Positions 44,077 through 55,300 of a stretch of 64,000 nt of DNA are shown here, one piece after another. A program made the position numbers and the translations under genes. Source of the DNA: Bilabrum cf. latius (taxonomy: Eukaryota; Bigyra: Bicosoecida; Bigyra; Bicosoecida); the NCBI GenBank assembly GCA_965178125.1, contig OZ237737.1, positions 1,550,001 through 1,614,000 of the forward strand, read 5' to 3'. Each line of letters opens with the position of its first letter. Position 1 is the first letter of the stretch. The notes under the pieces are model-generated. The model had not been told where the DNA came from. It worked only from the letters and a program-made list of their open reading frames with translations, and did not search any database.

Positions 44077-46351
44077 TCAGTAGTAACCGCCAGCACCGGA
44101 CTGCTGGGCAGCCATCTCGCTGCCAGTGATCTGCCCGTCGGTCGGTGCCGACCCGCCGGTCCACTCGACGTCCTCGTACTCGCCGGGGCCCTCGTCGGCG
44201 ACGCCTTCGTCCAGCCACCAGGGGACGTCGGTCGGGTCACCACCGACGTTCCCCGCCGCATCGCCGCCGGAAGCGTGCGCGTCCTCGTGCGAGACCTGGG
44301 CCCCGCCGGTCTGAGAGTCGTGCTTCAGCAGAGAGGCCTAGGCCCCATCCCCGGCCGCACCGTCCGAGCCCGCGGCCCCGTACGAATACAGGGACGTCGG
44401 ATCCCCCCTGTTCCCTCCGTTGAGGGAGGTCACGGAGCTGGCGTCCTCCCCATCGCTGGTCTTGCTCTCCTGCGCGTCCTTGGCCTCCTGCTCCTTGAGC
44501 TCCTAGTAGAAGCGGCTGGTCTTGAGCTGCTTGGAGGACATCTTGAACAGGTTCACGTCCTGGCCGCGCGCCTGCAGGCCCACGCCGTCCCCTGGCTGCA
44601 CCATCACCATGTAGCCCACTGCGGCCACATACACGATGCCCACGATCACGGTGCCCGCGATGGTGCCTCCCTTGCTCCAGTCGAAACCCTCCACGACCGA
44701 GTAGATGTTGAAGCCCAGGATCATGATGGTCATGAGCCACAGCCCGATCTGCACCCACCACGGATTCGCGTACGGTCCCATGATCTTCTCGCTGCACGTG
44801 ATGCGCACCAGCGGGACGACAGCGAAGGGCAGCAGCAGCGACTGCGCCACGTTGATCCACTGGTTGAGTCCGTCCATGTTGGAGGCGAAGGCCAGAGCCA
44901 CCACCATGGACGGGATGACCGCCACGGACCGCGTGATGAGCGTGCTCTGCCACAGGGGCAAGTCCAGGTCGAAGAAGCCGCGGAAGACGGCCTGCCCCGC
45001 GTACGTCCCGGTCATGGTGGAGGACTGCCCCGCGGCCAGCAGACCCACGGCCCAGAGGTACTTGCCCGCCGAGCCGAGCTGCTGGTCCAGCACGATGTGG
45101 GCTTGGGACAGGCCCACATTCACGCACAGGAAGTCGGGGTTCCCGGGGACGGGGCACACCCTGTCACCGTGGGGCGAGTAGAACGCCTTGGCGAACGCGC
45201 CCACCACGGTGAGGTTGATGATGAACGAGACGAAGAGGGAGAGGCACGTCTCGATCGTGAAGTAGGCAGACGCCTCGTCCAGGCCCGCCCTCGAGGAGCG
45301 GGTGATCTTCCGGCTGCGCACGAGGGCCGAGTGCAGGAAGAGGTTGTGCGGCATGATGATGGAGCCCAGGATGCCAACGGCCACGAGCGCCGTCCCCTTG
45401 GGGAGCCTCGGCACGATGGTGCCCTCGGCGATGGCGGCGTTGTCGGGGTCCGACATGGCGTACACGGCCACGAACGACACGGCCATGGTTCCCACCAGCA
45501 CGGCGAAGAACGCCTCCAGTTTCTGCATGCCGAGCTTCTCCAGCGCGAGCAGCGTGAAGGTGTCCAGCGTCGTGATGAGCACGCCGATCCAGAGGTACTT
45601 GCTCGAGAGCCCGAACAGGATGTTGAACGCGATCGCCGAACCGACCACCTCCTGCACGTCAGAGGTGATGATGGCCAGTTCCATCGCGGCGAACATGCTA
45701 TAGGCGAGCACGGGAGGGTACTCGTCCCTGCAGATATGAGCGAGGGACCGACCGCCGACGATGCCGGATCGAAGCGCGAGGATCTGCACCAGGGCTCCGA
45801 GCACCGTGGACCACAGGAGCACCCACAAAATCGGATTGCCTGCCTGGATTCCGCTCTGAAGATCGGCTTCGAGATTTCCCTGCAGGGAATGGGTAAGCCT
45901 GGCCGGTATTCGTCAAGAGTGTAGCTTTGATGCAGCGGACATTAACAAATGCAGCCTAGAATAGGTCATTGCAGGCATGAAACCAATACACTCACTGGAT
46001 CTAAGAAGGCAATGCATACCAGTAGCTGCGCGTGCGGGCGGATCAACGCGTGGGCAGGGGAGAAAGCAGCTGACGCAACACCTTGGCTGACAATACGGTC
46101 ATGGTACCATCGTTCCAAAACCGCGGCAACAGACACGTGAGAGCAACAGAAGCATGAAGCTATCTCACACCGGGGCCTGCGTATGACCAGAAACGATTGA
46201 AGCTCCACTGGAAAGAGCCGTCCTTTCCGACTGGGGTCCCGTCGACAACTACATTCCCCTCGATGTCGTGGTTGAACATGCGCTCCACCCAGTTCAACTC
46301 TTTGTCAGTTTCTCTCTCAAAAGTATTGGGGGTCATCTCAGCGGTCGACAT
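44077..46351 (-). CDS. Nramp-family divalent metal transporter
   Basis: Nramp proteins import Mn2+/Fe2+ with protons. The exons are 46169-46351, a 30-nt microexon at 45996-46025, and 44077-45879. The introns are 143 and 116 nt, and all joins are phase 0. Splicing gives SYAGPG + LLVCIAFLDP + GNLEADLQSG, so the metal-binding DPGN motif of TM1 is split between exons 2 and 3. Later helices include WVLLWSTVLGALVQILALR, MELAIITSDVQEVVGSAIA, GSIIMPHNLFLHSALV (TM6 MPH motif) and QSSTMTGTYAGQ. TAG at 44503 follows KTSRFY in the cytosolic tail and a second lies at 44338. The hydrophilic acidic tail then continues to TGA at 44077. The product is 671 aa, longer than usual because of this tail. Confidence 0.9.
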
Positions 46352-46520
46352 GGCAGGTATCTGCGCTATCCCGATATCAAACCGAGCTTGACGGTACCTC
46401 AATGCGCTGACGCCGTCACACACTCAAAACGAACCTTGCTGGAGGTTCGGCTGGGGTTCGTCATTCGTGGCGGTGCACTCTGCCACGTATTCATTCGATC
46501 ACAGAATTGATTCCTTGGAG
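46352..46520. promoter_or_regulatory. divergent promoter region, Nramp / Prx5
   Basis: 169 bp lie between two start codons on opposite strands. No motif is claimed. A shared metal or redox response would be interesting but is not shown. Confidence 0.3.
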
Positions 46521-47099
46521 ATGGCCGTTTCGTCCGTGCGCCGAGTTTCGAATCTGATGTCACGCACGCTTCAAATCGCTCGAGGAGGCAGGCGGCTCTT
46601 CCATGTGTCTGGGGGATCCAAGATCGCCGTTGGCGACGCGATCCCTGCGGATGTTCCTGTCCAGGACGGTGCTCCGGGTGAGACAAAGCCGCTTGGAGAC
46701 CTGTTGGGAAAAGGAAAGAATATCCTTACCGGCGTACCGGCTGCGTTCAGCCCAACGTGTAGCGAGACTCACATTCCGGGATACATCGAGCATGCGGATG
46801 CTATCAAGGCGAAAGGGGTCGATGAGATCTACGTGCTGAGCGTGAACGATGCGTTCGTCATGTAGTAGTGGGGGAAGCAATTGGGCGCGGATGGCAAGGT
46901 GAAGATGGTTGCGGACGTGGACGGGGCCGCAACAGCGGCAATGAACGAAGGGTTCGTTGCGGAGGCCGTGTTCGGGAAGTCACCCAGGTCAACGCGGTAT
47001 GCCCTGCTCGTGGAGGACGGGAAGGTTACCCAGGCGCTTCTTGAGGGAGGCCCCGGGTTCGAGAAATGCTCCGCGGAGGAGATGCTCAAGCTGCTTTGA
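46521..47099 (+). CDS. PRDX5: mitochondrial Prx5-type peroxiredoxin with tandem in-frame TAG TAG
   Basis: Prx5 reduces peroxides using a peroxidatic Cys. The Arg/Ser-rich N-terminus (MAVSSVRRVSNLMSRTLQIA) fits a mitochondrial presequence. The core is IAVGDAIPADVPVQDG, LTGVPAAFSPTCSETHIPGY (peroxidatic Cys80 in PxxxTxxC form) and IYVLSVNDAFVM. Codons 115-116 (46863-46868) are TAG TAG, and the frame continues WGKQLGADGKVKMVADVDG, which aligns directly with human EWGRAHKAEGKVRLLADP. The C-terminus (YALLVEDGKVTQALLEGGPG) is complete, with TGA at 47097. It is 192 aa, with no room for an intron around the TAGs: the human protein also has two residues there (VNDAFV-T-GE-WG region). This is among the cleanest proofs that TAG is decoded. 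Confidence 0.93.
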
Positions 47100-47188
47100 A
47101 TGAATCGGGGCGTGCATGACATGCCAGGATGATATTCCGTATACAATGGGCTACCAGAACATCAATGAAGTGGATCCAGCGCATACCT

Positions 47189-50100
47189 TTATAGCACTGG
47201 TGCTGGGGGCAGCATGCTCGACCGCCCCGCTTGTCCCTGCCCCTGCTGTTGCCCCAGCCCAGCACCCGCACCAGCACCAGCACCCCCACCCCTCGCACTG
47301 CCTTTCCGACTCGCCGTGCCGTCGCCCATGCGATTCGCATCTGCAACTGCCGACAGCCCAAATCGCCGACTTCCGTAGTTGGATCCCGCCGCAGACCCGG
47401 CGCTGCTGCTGGAGACCTGCTGCACCACGCCCCCGGTACCCAGCGAGAAGCCACCTCCGCGGGACGAAGAAGCACGGCTCCCAGCCCCCGGCTGGACCGA
47501 AGACTTCCCGGTGCCGCCGCTCCCGGGGAAGAACTGAGCGGCCTGGCTCATGGTGACGGCAGGACCTGCAGACCCACTTCCCGTGCCTCCATGAGCGCTG
47601 CTGGCACCGCCGCGGCTGCCACCGCTGCTGCTGAAGGCTCCATTGGAGCCTTTGCTGCTTGGGCCGTCTTGCACCGAGCTCTCCCGCTCGTCCTCCTCGA
47701 AATCGTCATCTTCCTCGTCGTGCGCCCCGCCCGGCTTGCTACCGCTCCCGGCGTGCGCTTCATCAAAGGCCGAGAAGTCCAGGTTGAGAGCCTTGTAGTG
47801 CGAGGTCAGCTTGGGCAGGATGGCCATCAGCCTCGAAGCACGGCCCCCGATGTTGGGGATGGAGCTGAGCTCCTGCAGGTTGCGGGGCGCGAACCGCGCG
47901 ATCGCGTTCCGAACTCGCGTGGGCGCCACGTTCTGCTGCAGGAGGGGCTTCTGCCCCGGCTTGCGCTTGCCGTTGAGCTCCTGCACGAGCTGGGAGATGG
48001 CCCCGTCCACGATGGTCTGCAGCACCGCCTCCAGGTGGGCGGGCACGCGACAGGGCACCTCGATCTCGTCCTCGTCGGCCCCCAGCGCGGCCTGGCTCGG
48101 CTGCAGCATCTCCTCGTCCTCGAGCAGGCCCAGCGCGGGGCCGTCGTCCGCACCACCCCCAGCCCCACGCTGTCGCTTGCGGCTGCCAGCGGGTGCCGCC
48201 CCGCCCGCGCTCCCAGCGCCCTGCATCTTCGCGAGCTTCCTGGCGCGCATGAGGGCGCTGTTCACGTCCATTGCGCTGCTCCCGTCGGGCCGAGGGGGCG
48301 GCTCGTACGAGTAGCGGCTGGCACGGGAAGTGTCTTTGCCAGCGGGCACCGGGGCGCCCGCCAGCGTTGACTGGGTCGTCTTCCTGGCGGGCCTCGCTGG
48401 ACCAGCACTGGCCCCCGAGGACGGCGGGCCGATGGATTCGTTCCCATGCCGCATGTGCGCGCTGCTACCGCCGCTGCTGCCGCCGCTCGAATCCAGGCTC
48501 ATGGCAGCGATGCCCCCGCCCAGGGCTGGTGGACCCGGGGGCGCGAAGCTGCCGGGTCCAGGCCCAGGTCGGGCTTGCTCCGTGGAGTCTAACGCATCCG
48601 CCAGCGCCTCCAGCTGAGCCGCCTCGTCCTCCTCAAAATCACCTGCCCCCGATGCCGCCTTGGACTGGGTACGCCTGCGCTTGGCCGCCTTGGCCTTGGT
48701 CTTGGACTGCAGTAGCCTGGGCGTGAACCTGCGCCTGCCCTCCAGCAGCCCCCTGACCGCCCGCCGCTCCCCGAGTGCCACGTACTGGTTGTAGTAGCCC
48801 GCCCCGTTGCGAGTCTGCTGCTCCCTCAGCAGCCCGTCCTAGAACAGCTGGTTGATTAGGCGCTCGGCGTCCGCCTTGGCGCGCACGACCGACTTAGCGC
48901 ACCCGTAGCACGGGTCGTGCGCCACCTCCGGCACCCGCTTAAGCACAGATGCAGAGAGGTTGCCCAAAACAACGTTGGCCAGCTGCTTGCGGGTGAACCG
49001 CTGGCCGAACTGCTCCAGTCCTCGCAGCAGCGTGGTGGCGAAGTCGGTGCAGTCAACGTTGTTGAACTCGTTGCCCCGCCTGCAGTTGTCGCAGGTCGAG
49101 TTGCAGAGCTCCTTCGAGAACGGCTCCCCGAAGTGCGCCAGCATCAGCTGCCTGCGGCACTGGAAATCGTTCTCGCAGAACTGCATCATCGTGTCCAGCT
49201 CCTGCATCTAGCGGCGGTACTCGCGGTCCCCAGGCCTGCTGGCCCTGTCGCTCACCATCATCTCGATCGTCTTCTTGTCGCGGTGCGAGTACAGCAGCAC
49301 GCAGTCGGCGGGCATGCCGTCTCGCCCCGCACGCCCCGACTCCTGGTAAAAATTGGTCACGCTCTTGGGCATTGCCGTGTGTACGACAAACCGCACGTCG
49401 GGCTTGTTCACGCCCATCCCGAAGCTGATCGTGGCGCAGATCACGCTGACGTCCCCGTTGCTCCACGCCGTCTGGTTGGCCTCCTTGACGGCCGTGTCAG
49501 AGATACCGGCGTGGTAGAAGGTGGCGAACCCCGAGCCCATCCTGTCGCAGAGCGCCTCGGCGTACCTCTCGCAGTCCTTCCTCGAGAGGCAGTACACGAT
49601 CCCCGACATCCGACGCTGCTTCTCGCAGAGCTTGATGATCAGGTCCACGGTGGACTTGAATGATCCGCGCTTGGCGACCTCGTACCGGAGGTTGGTTCGG
49701 TTGAAGCTCTGCGTGAAGATGCGCGGAGCCCGCATCCCGAGCGAGCCGACGACGTCGATCACCACCCTCTCCGTGGCAGTCGCAGTCAGCGCCATGATGG
49801 GCACGTCGTGGAAGCCCTCCTTCAGCTTGCCCAGAGCTGCGTAGTCCGGCCTGAAGTCATGGCCCCACTGCGATACGCAGTGCGCCTCGTCTACCACGAA
49901 GCGAGTCAGCTGGCCACGCCTGTGCAGAGCGCGCAGGATGGACCAGAAGCGACCCGACGCGGCGATCTTCTCCGGGGTCACGTAGAGAAGCCGCAGCGAG
50001 CAATCTGCGGACACCAGAGATGCCGTCACCAGGTCCCTCTCCTCGTTGGTCTGGTCCGAGTTGAGCGTGGCTGCCTCGACGTCCACGGCCTGGAGCTGCT

Positions 50101-51244
50101 GCACCTGGTCCTGCATGAGAGACAGCAAGGGAGACACCACCACCGTCACGCCGCCCTGTACCACGGCAGGCAGCTGGTAGCAGAGGCTCTTCCCGCCCCC
50201 CGTGGGCATCAGGCAGAACACGTCCCTGCCGCACAGTGCCGCCCTGACCACCTCCTCCTGCCGCCCGCGGAAGTTCCTGTGTCCGAAGGTCTCCTTCATC
50301 TGGTCTCGCACGTCCTCAAGGTCCATCGACCCCTCCTCGGCGCTGGGGCCAGACCCGTGTCCCTCGACCTGCGCCCGCGCCCGGCTCGCTGCATCCCCGC
50401 TGGGAGCACCAGCAGCAGCACCAGCAGCAGCAGCAGCCGCTAGATCCATGGGTGCCGCCGATGCCGAGGCTAAGCTGCGACGCGAGGCAGCAGCAGGAGA
50501 CCGCACCCGTTGGCCGCCTGACGAGTATGCGGATGAGGACGACGACGGTGCGGGAGCTCCACTCACCCGCCCGCTCGCCACCGCCACCGGGGCTAGAGCC
50601 AAGCTGCCGCCCGACACGCTCGCAGCTGGGCCGGACCCGTGCGAGAAGGAGCCACGATGCGGCTGGGCTTGCGCGCCGTGGGGCCCAGCGCGACCACTTC
50701 CCGACCTTTGGGACCCACTATTCTATGACCCTCCCTGCCATGCAGAACCTCGTTGTTCCCCAGAGGAGTGGGAAGGGCCCCAGCTGCTGCCTGACTGCGT
50801 GCCGGCCACGCCCCTGTCTCTGCCCTGCCACCCCGGGCCATCTCCGTGCCGTGCAGTGGCAGCTGCTGCCGGGCTGCTTCCCTCCACGAGTGCACCCGAT
50901 TCTCTGGCTGCCCGCCGCTTCAGCGCCTCCAGCTTGCGGCGCGTGGCCTCCACCTGCTTGGTCACCTGCGCGTTGCGCTGGCCCAGCTCTGATATGTCCG
51001 CCCCGCTGGCCATCGCGCTGACGACTTGCTCCTGCAGGGACGATCGCAGGCCGGTGAGACGGTCCAGCTCTTTCTGTGCGCATGCAATGGCTTGGGCGGG
51101 GCCTGTGCCGGTGGGCCGCGCACGAGACGAGCCCGTGCTTGGCCCGCTGGATGATAGGTGGGCAGGCGGTGCGCGGTTCCCGGCCGCAATGGCAGCATCA
51201 CTACTAGTATCATCGTCATCTATGAGAGCTGCAAGGTCTTCCAT
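47189..51244 (-). CDS. BLM: RecQ/BLM-type DNA helicase
   Basis: This is a 3'-5' DNA helicase for recombination and genome stability. The order is a long Ser/Ala-rich N-terminus, then helicase motif 0/I (FRGRQEEVV, LMPTGGGKSLCYQLP) and motif II VVDEAHCVSQWGHDFRPDY. Motif III (MALTATAT), motif V (FGMGVNKPDVRFVVHTAMP) and motif VI (QESGRAGRDG) follow. Next come the RecQ zinc region (FCENDFQCRR, CNSTCDNC), a winged-helix-like segment and an HRDC-like domain (RNAIARFAPRNLQELSSIPN). TAGs are at 50723, 49208 and 48839; the second is between the helicase core and the first zinc cysteine. The stop is TAA at 47189. The ATG at 51244 is the first in frame, but the frame is open up to a TAA at 51605, so a 5' exon is likely missing. 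The product is at least 1,351 aa. Confidence 0.9.
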
Positions 51245-51604
51245 CGGTATATCAATGGAGCTTGAGTGTGCCGGGCGGTGAACCGCTCCAGACCTGCGCT
51301 GAGATCCAGACGCTGCAGTCGCCGAGGCATCATAGCTCGGGCGCGGAGCAGCTGGTAGTTGTGGTGGCACTGGATTAGCAGATCCGGCAGAATGCTGCTG
51401 GGGCTTTGGCTGCCGCGCAAGCTTGTCGGGGAAGTGCCGCCTGATTCCTGACTGTGCTTGGCGTCCAGCAGCGAACGACTTCAGGATGCCGAATGAAGCT
51501 AGAGGAGCGGCACATTTACTATTGTATACTGCTATGTCCAATCTACGATGATATTGATACAAAGGCCTCGCATTCCTTGCAAAATACAGCTCGATGAATT
51601 CGAA

Positions 51605-52331
51605 TTAAACCACTCCATTTCGGTGCACTATTCTCACGTCTACGCTCGGTCTTTTACAAACTAGAACGACTGCAACTACGCCTAAGACAAATTATCGTCT
51701 ACCCACTGCCTATGCTGCTGCATGCATCCGTGAGATTAGCGCCGGACAAACTGCCAAACTTGTGCTCGGTTTCGGCCCCACTCAGTCGCCGTGCGATGAC
51801 GAGTGCGTCCAGACAGAGTGGTGTGTGTGCAGTGCGGCCTGGTGGCTCAGTGGGGATCCACGTAATGCTGTCACCACTGGTGGTGGCGCGGTACCCGCCG
51901 TACAGGAGCCCTGAGCATGCATGGGCGAGGCAAGAGGCGAGTACAGTGCCTCTAGAAGCTCAGGGTGGCTGTCGGAATCGCCTTGCGCAAGCTGTCGCTC
52001 TGGTGACTTGCAGCTCGACGCGCGGGATGTGTTGGTTCTGACAGCTGCCATGTTGACTGCCAGGGGGAGGTTGCGCATAAATGGTAAGGTCGTGTTGCCA
52101 AGTAGCAGAGCGGGGTATGGCGACCGCCCGTCAATCCACTGGCAGCGACCAGAGACCACAGTGGCCACGCGACCGTATCCGGCACGAGGTTCCGCAAAAA
52201 TTGCGCGGCACGACGTTCCGTTGAATGCAGGACCCGGCCTTACAATAAACAAACAAATATTCCCTTCGTGATAATTCTTGGGATTACGTAAAGTTAGTAG
52301 CTTTGTCTGGCGTTGACGTGTTGCAGTAAGG
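51605..52331. other. intergenic between divergent genes; possible RecQ 5' exon
   Basis: About 730 bp of lower GC. On the minus strand an ATG at 52051 opens MAAVRTNTSRASSCKSPE, ending at TGA near 51782. It is Ser/Thr-rich and could be a first exon of the RecQ gene, but I could not find a convincing donor in phase. Otherwise it holds the promoters of the RecQ and giant armadillo genes. Confidence 0.35.
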
Positions 52332-55300
52332 ATGGCGTCCCCATCCGGTCGAGCAGGGGGGGATCTCCATCTCGGTGCGCCAACCGCGAAGTTGTCTTCC
52401 ACTGCGAGTCGTATCCGAAGACGATCGATCATCCGCGGCGACAACTTGGAGAGTAAGCGTGAGGCTGCGCAGCTCGCTGGTGGCGGGAAGCTGTCAGGCA
52501 TGGGCAGGCACAAACGAGATGCCCGTGGTCGACGGCAGTCACTTGCCGCCGAGGAAATGCGGGACCTGTTTGACGACTATCAGTCAAAAGAAGCGAGAAA
52601 TACTCTGCTAGGACACTTGAAGTGAGCAATGCAGAGGCTCAGACGTCAAATCATAAACACAGAGCTTCCAAGCGTCTCAACCGTCATGGTGCCGTTGATA
52701 GTATCGATTTGCTTGCATGGTCCGTTCCAAACCTGTCCCGTCTTTCGCAGAGTACTTCGGCAAAAAACCAGGCCGAATGAGACGGAAGAGTACACCGTTG
52801 CTAGCATCACAAAGAGGGACCTCCAGCAGCTTGCCCTGTACTGGAAGCTCCCAAACTAGCAGAAGGGGTTCTGGGCCGACAACACAAAAGAGGAGCAACT
52901 ATTGATGACGCTATACAGACACGCGCGCAAGATGGCACCTGCCCATGCCGTCGTTCAGCAGCAGCAAGAGGATCAAAATGCCGATGATGCTGGTGCAGCC
53001 GGGGGCATGCCCGGTCGCCGGGGGAGGCGCTCTAGCCTGCTTGGTCGCAGAGGGGAGGCGGAGGCTCTGGAATCGCGGCTTCGCTCCACCGCCCGCAAGG
53101 ACTGGCGCGGCCGCCTGGCCGAAGCAAAGGAGGAGGAGGCAAGCAGGAGGAAGGAGGACAGGGCCAGGGCGGCAGCGGAGATGATGGGCACCTCGAAAGA
53201 GGCGGCGGCGGCGGGGCTGGAAGGAGCCACGGGGCTGAGTAGGAGGTCCAGGGAACTAGAGGGGCAGCAGCTTCCCGAGGAAGTGACTCCAGGGGCCCGC
53301 GAGGGCCGCCTCGGCGCCCGGATGGCCTTCTCTCCCTCGGGCAAGGTGGTGGAGGAGCAGCCCCTCGGGCGGGATCCCTTCGGGCAGTACTTCCTGGGGT
53401 CTCTCTCGCTCTCCAGGACGGCCTTTGCGGGCAAGGCGGCCGACATGCGGGTGGGGGACGAGGACGAGGGCGGGCAGCAGGCGGGGCAGGACGAGGAGGG
53501 GGACGGGGACGGCAGCACACAGTCCAGCGAGCCCACGGATGAGGCCGCGGAGGCCTTCAAGGCACTTCGCCTGTCCAGCACCGCGACTCTCGCCGGCCTA
53601 ACGAGGCAGCCGTCCCTCCGTTAGGAAGTGGCTCGGTCCTCCCGGGCCCTGCAGACCCTCTTCGACACGTGGCACAAGAGCGAGGACCAGGAGGTCAGGA
53701 GGAACTGCGCGCTGGCTCTCGCGAGGGTGCACGCGCAGTACCCCATGAAACACGACGACGCGGTCCTGCCCGTGCTGGGTCTGTGCGTGGCCGAGAACGG
53801 CGCGGGGGTCATGATGTCGGCCATGCGCGCTCTGCGACTGCGGCTCTCGGACAGCACTCGGGCCCTGGACCTGATCTTCCTGCCGGGCATCCTCGCCGCC
53901 GTGCAGTCCGTGGTGAATTTCCAGGAGACCACGCTGCGGCTGCGACAGGCCTGCGCCGAGGTGCTCTACCTGGCCCTCCAGCACTCGGCCGACACCCGGA
54001 TCGGAGACATGGACTCGGAGGGGAGGACCCCGTCCTCCACGGCTGGCAGGGGCAGGCTGCCTTCCACCACGGTGGGATCCGCGGGGGGACACAGGGGGCA
54101 GGGGCCTTCCCCCCGTGTGCTGGCAGCAGACAGCGCCGGTGGAGAGGACGGGTCCCCCGGGAATCCCCCGTCCACCACTCGCATTTCACACAAGGACAGG
54201 CACAGGATATTGAGGGTTACCAGCATGCGGCTGTCCTCACCGCAGCAGCAGGGGGCCAAAGGTCCCACCCCCGGTGGACCCGGGTCTGCCAACAGCGCTC
54301 AAGGCGGTGGCGGCTCTGCCCCTGTCTTCGGCAGCATGGGCGGGGACGGGCCTTACGTGGCCTGCCGCATCGCGATGGACAACGGCCTGCTGGCCATCGT
54401 GACCCGGCTGATCCGATCCCCGCCACCCACCGAGGGCCCTGCCGGGTCCGTGGTGCTGCGCGCCCGGCGCGCCTTGGACGCCATCGCCAAGTACAAGCAG
54501 ACCAGAGCCGACCTGGAGAGGCAGCTTCGGCGGGTGACCAGGGTGATCCGCAAGAGGCAAAGAGAGCAGGAGGAGGAGGGCGGCAGCAAGGGCAAGCAGA
54601 GGAGGCGCGGGAGCAGGAGCCGGCGGGCGTTCGGCGGGGCCTCCGATGGCGAGTCCAAGACGGCCTCTGGCTCGCAGCAGTCCCAGTCTCAGGCCATGGA
54701 TGGGGAGGATCTGCACTAGGGCAGCGGCGGGGCAGGGCTGGAGGTAGGGTCTAAGGCCTCCATCGGCAGCGCGGCGGGAGCCACCAGCCCGGTTAGTGAG
54801 GCTGGCAGCAGCAGCAGTAGCAGCAGGTACGATGGGATGACGCTGATGGAAGCTCAGGCCGAAGCTGACCGCATCGAGGTGGAGCTGGAGGACCTAGGTG
54901 ACGAGGAACCCGTGAACCCGACCTCTTTGGACGAGGATGCGCTGGAGGAGCTGGGGTCCGAGGGCGGCGAGGAGGAGGACGACGCGATGAGGGAGGCGTG
55001 CACACACGTGCTCGTGATGATCGCGCAGGTGCCGGGGGCCGTGGTGGGCGTGGCGGACGGCGACAGTGACGACGACATGAGCCGAGAGAGTCGTCCGTAG
55101 GAAGACGAGGGCGGCGTGCTTGCCCTCCTGCTGTCTCTGCTGGACGCAAGGAGCACCACCACCCGAGACATCGCGGCCTCGGTCATGTTCGGCCTCGCTG
55201 CCTCGGATGGACCCGTGTCTCGAGCCATCCAGCGGAGGGACGGCATTTCCAGGCGGCTGGTGCACATCGCGGTGGAGCAAGGCATGCGGTATTGCCGCGA

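Noticed and set aside
46863-46868. Selenocysteine, pyrrolysine or programmed read-through
   Set aside because: Selenocysteine uses UGA. Pyrrolysine is confined to some archaea and bacteria. Read-through cannot explain 14-16 TAGs in single genes or tandem TAG TAG.
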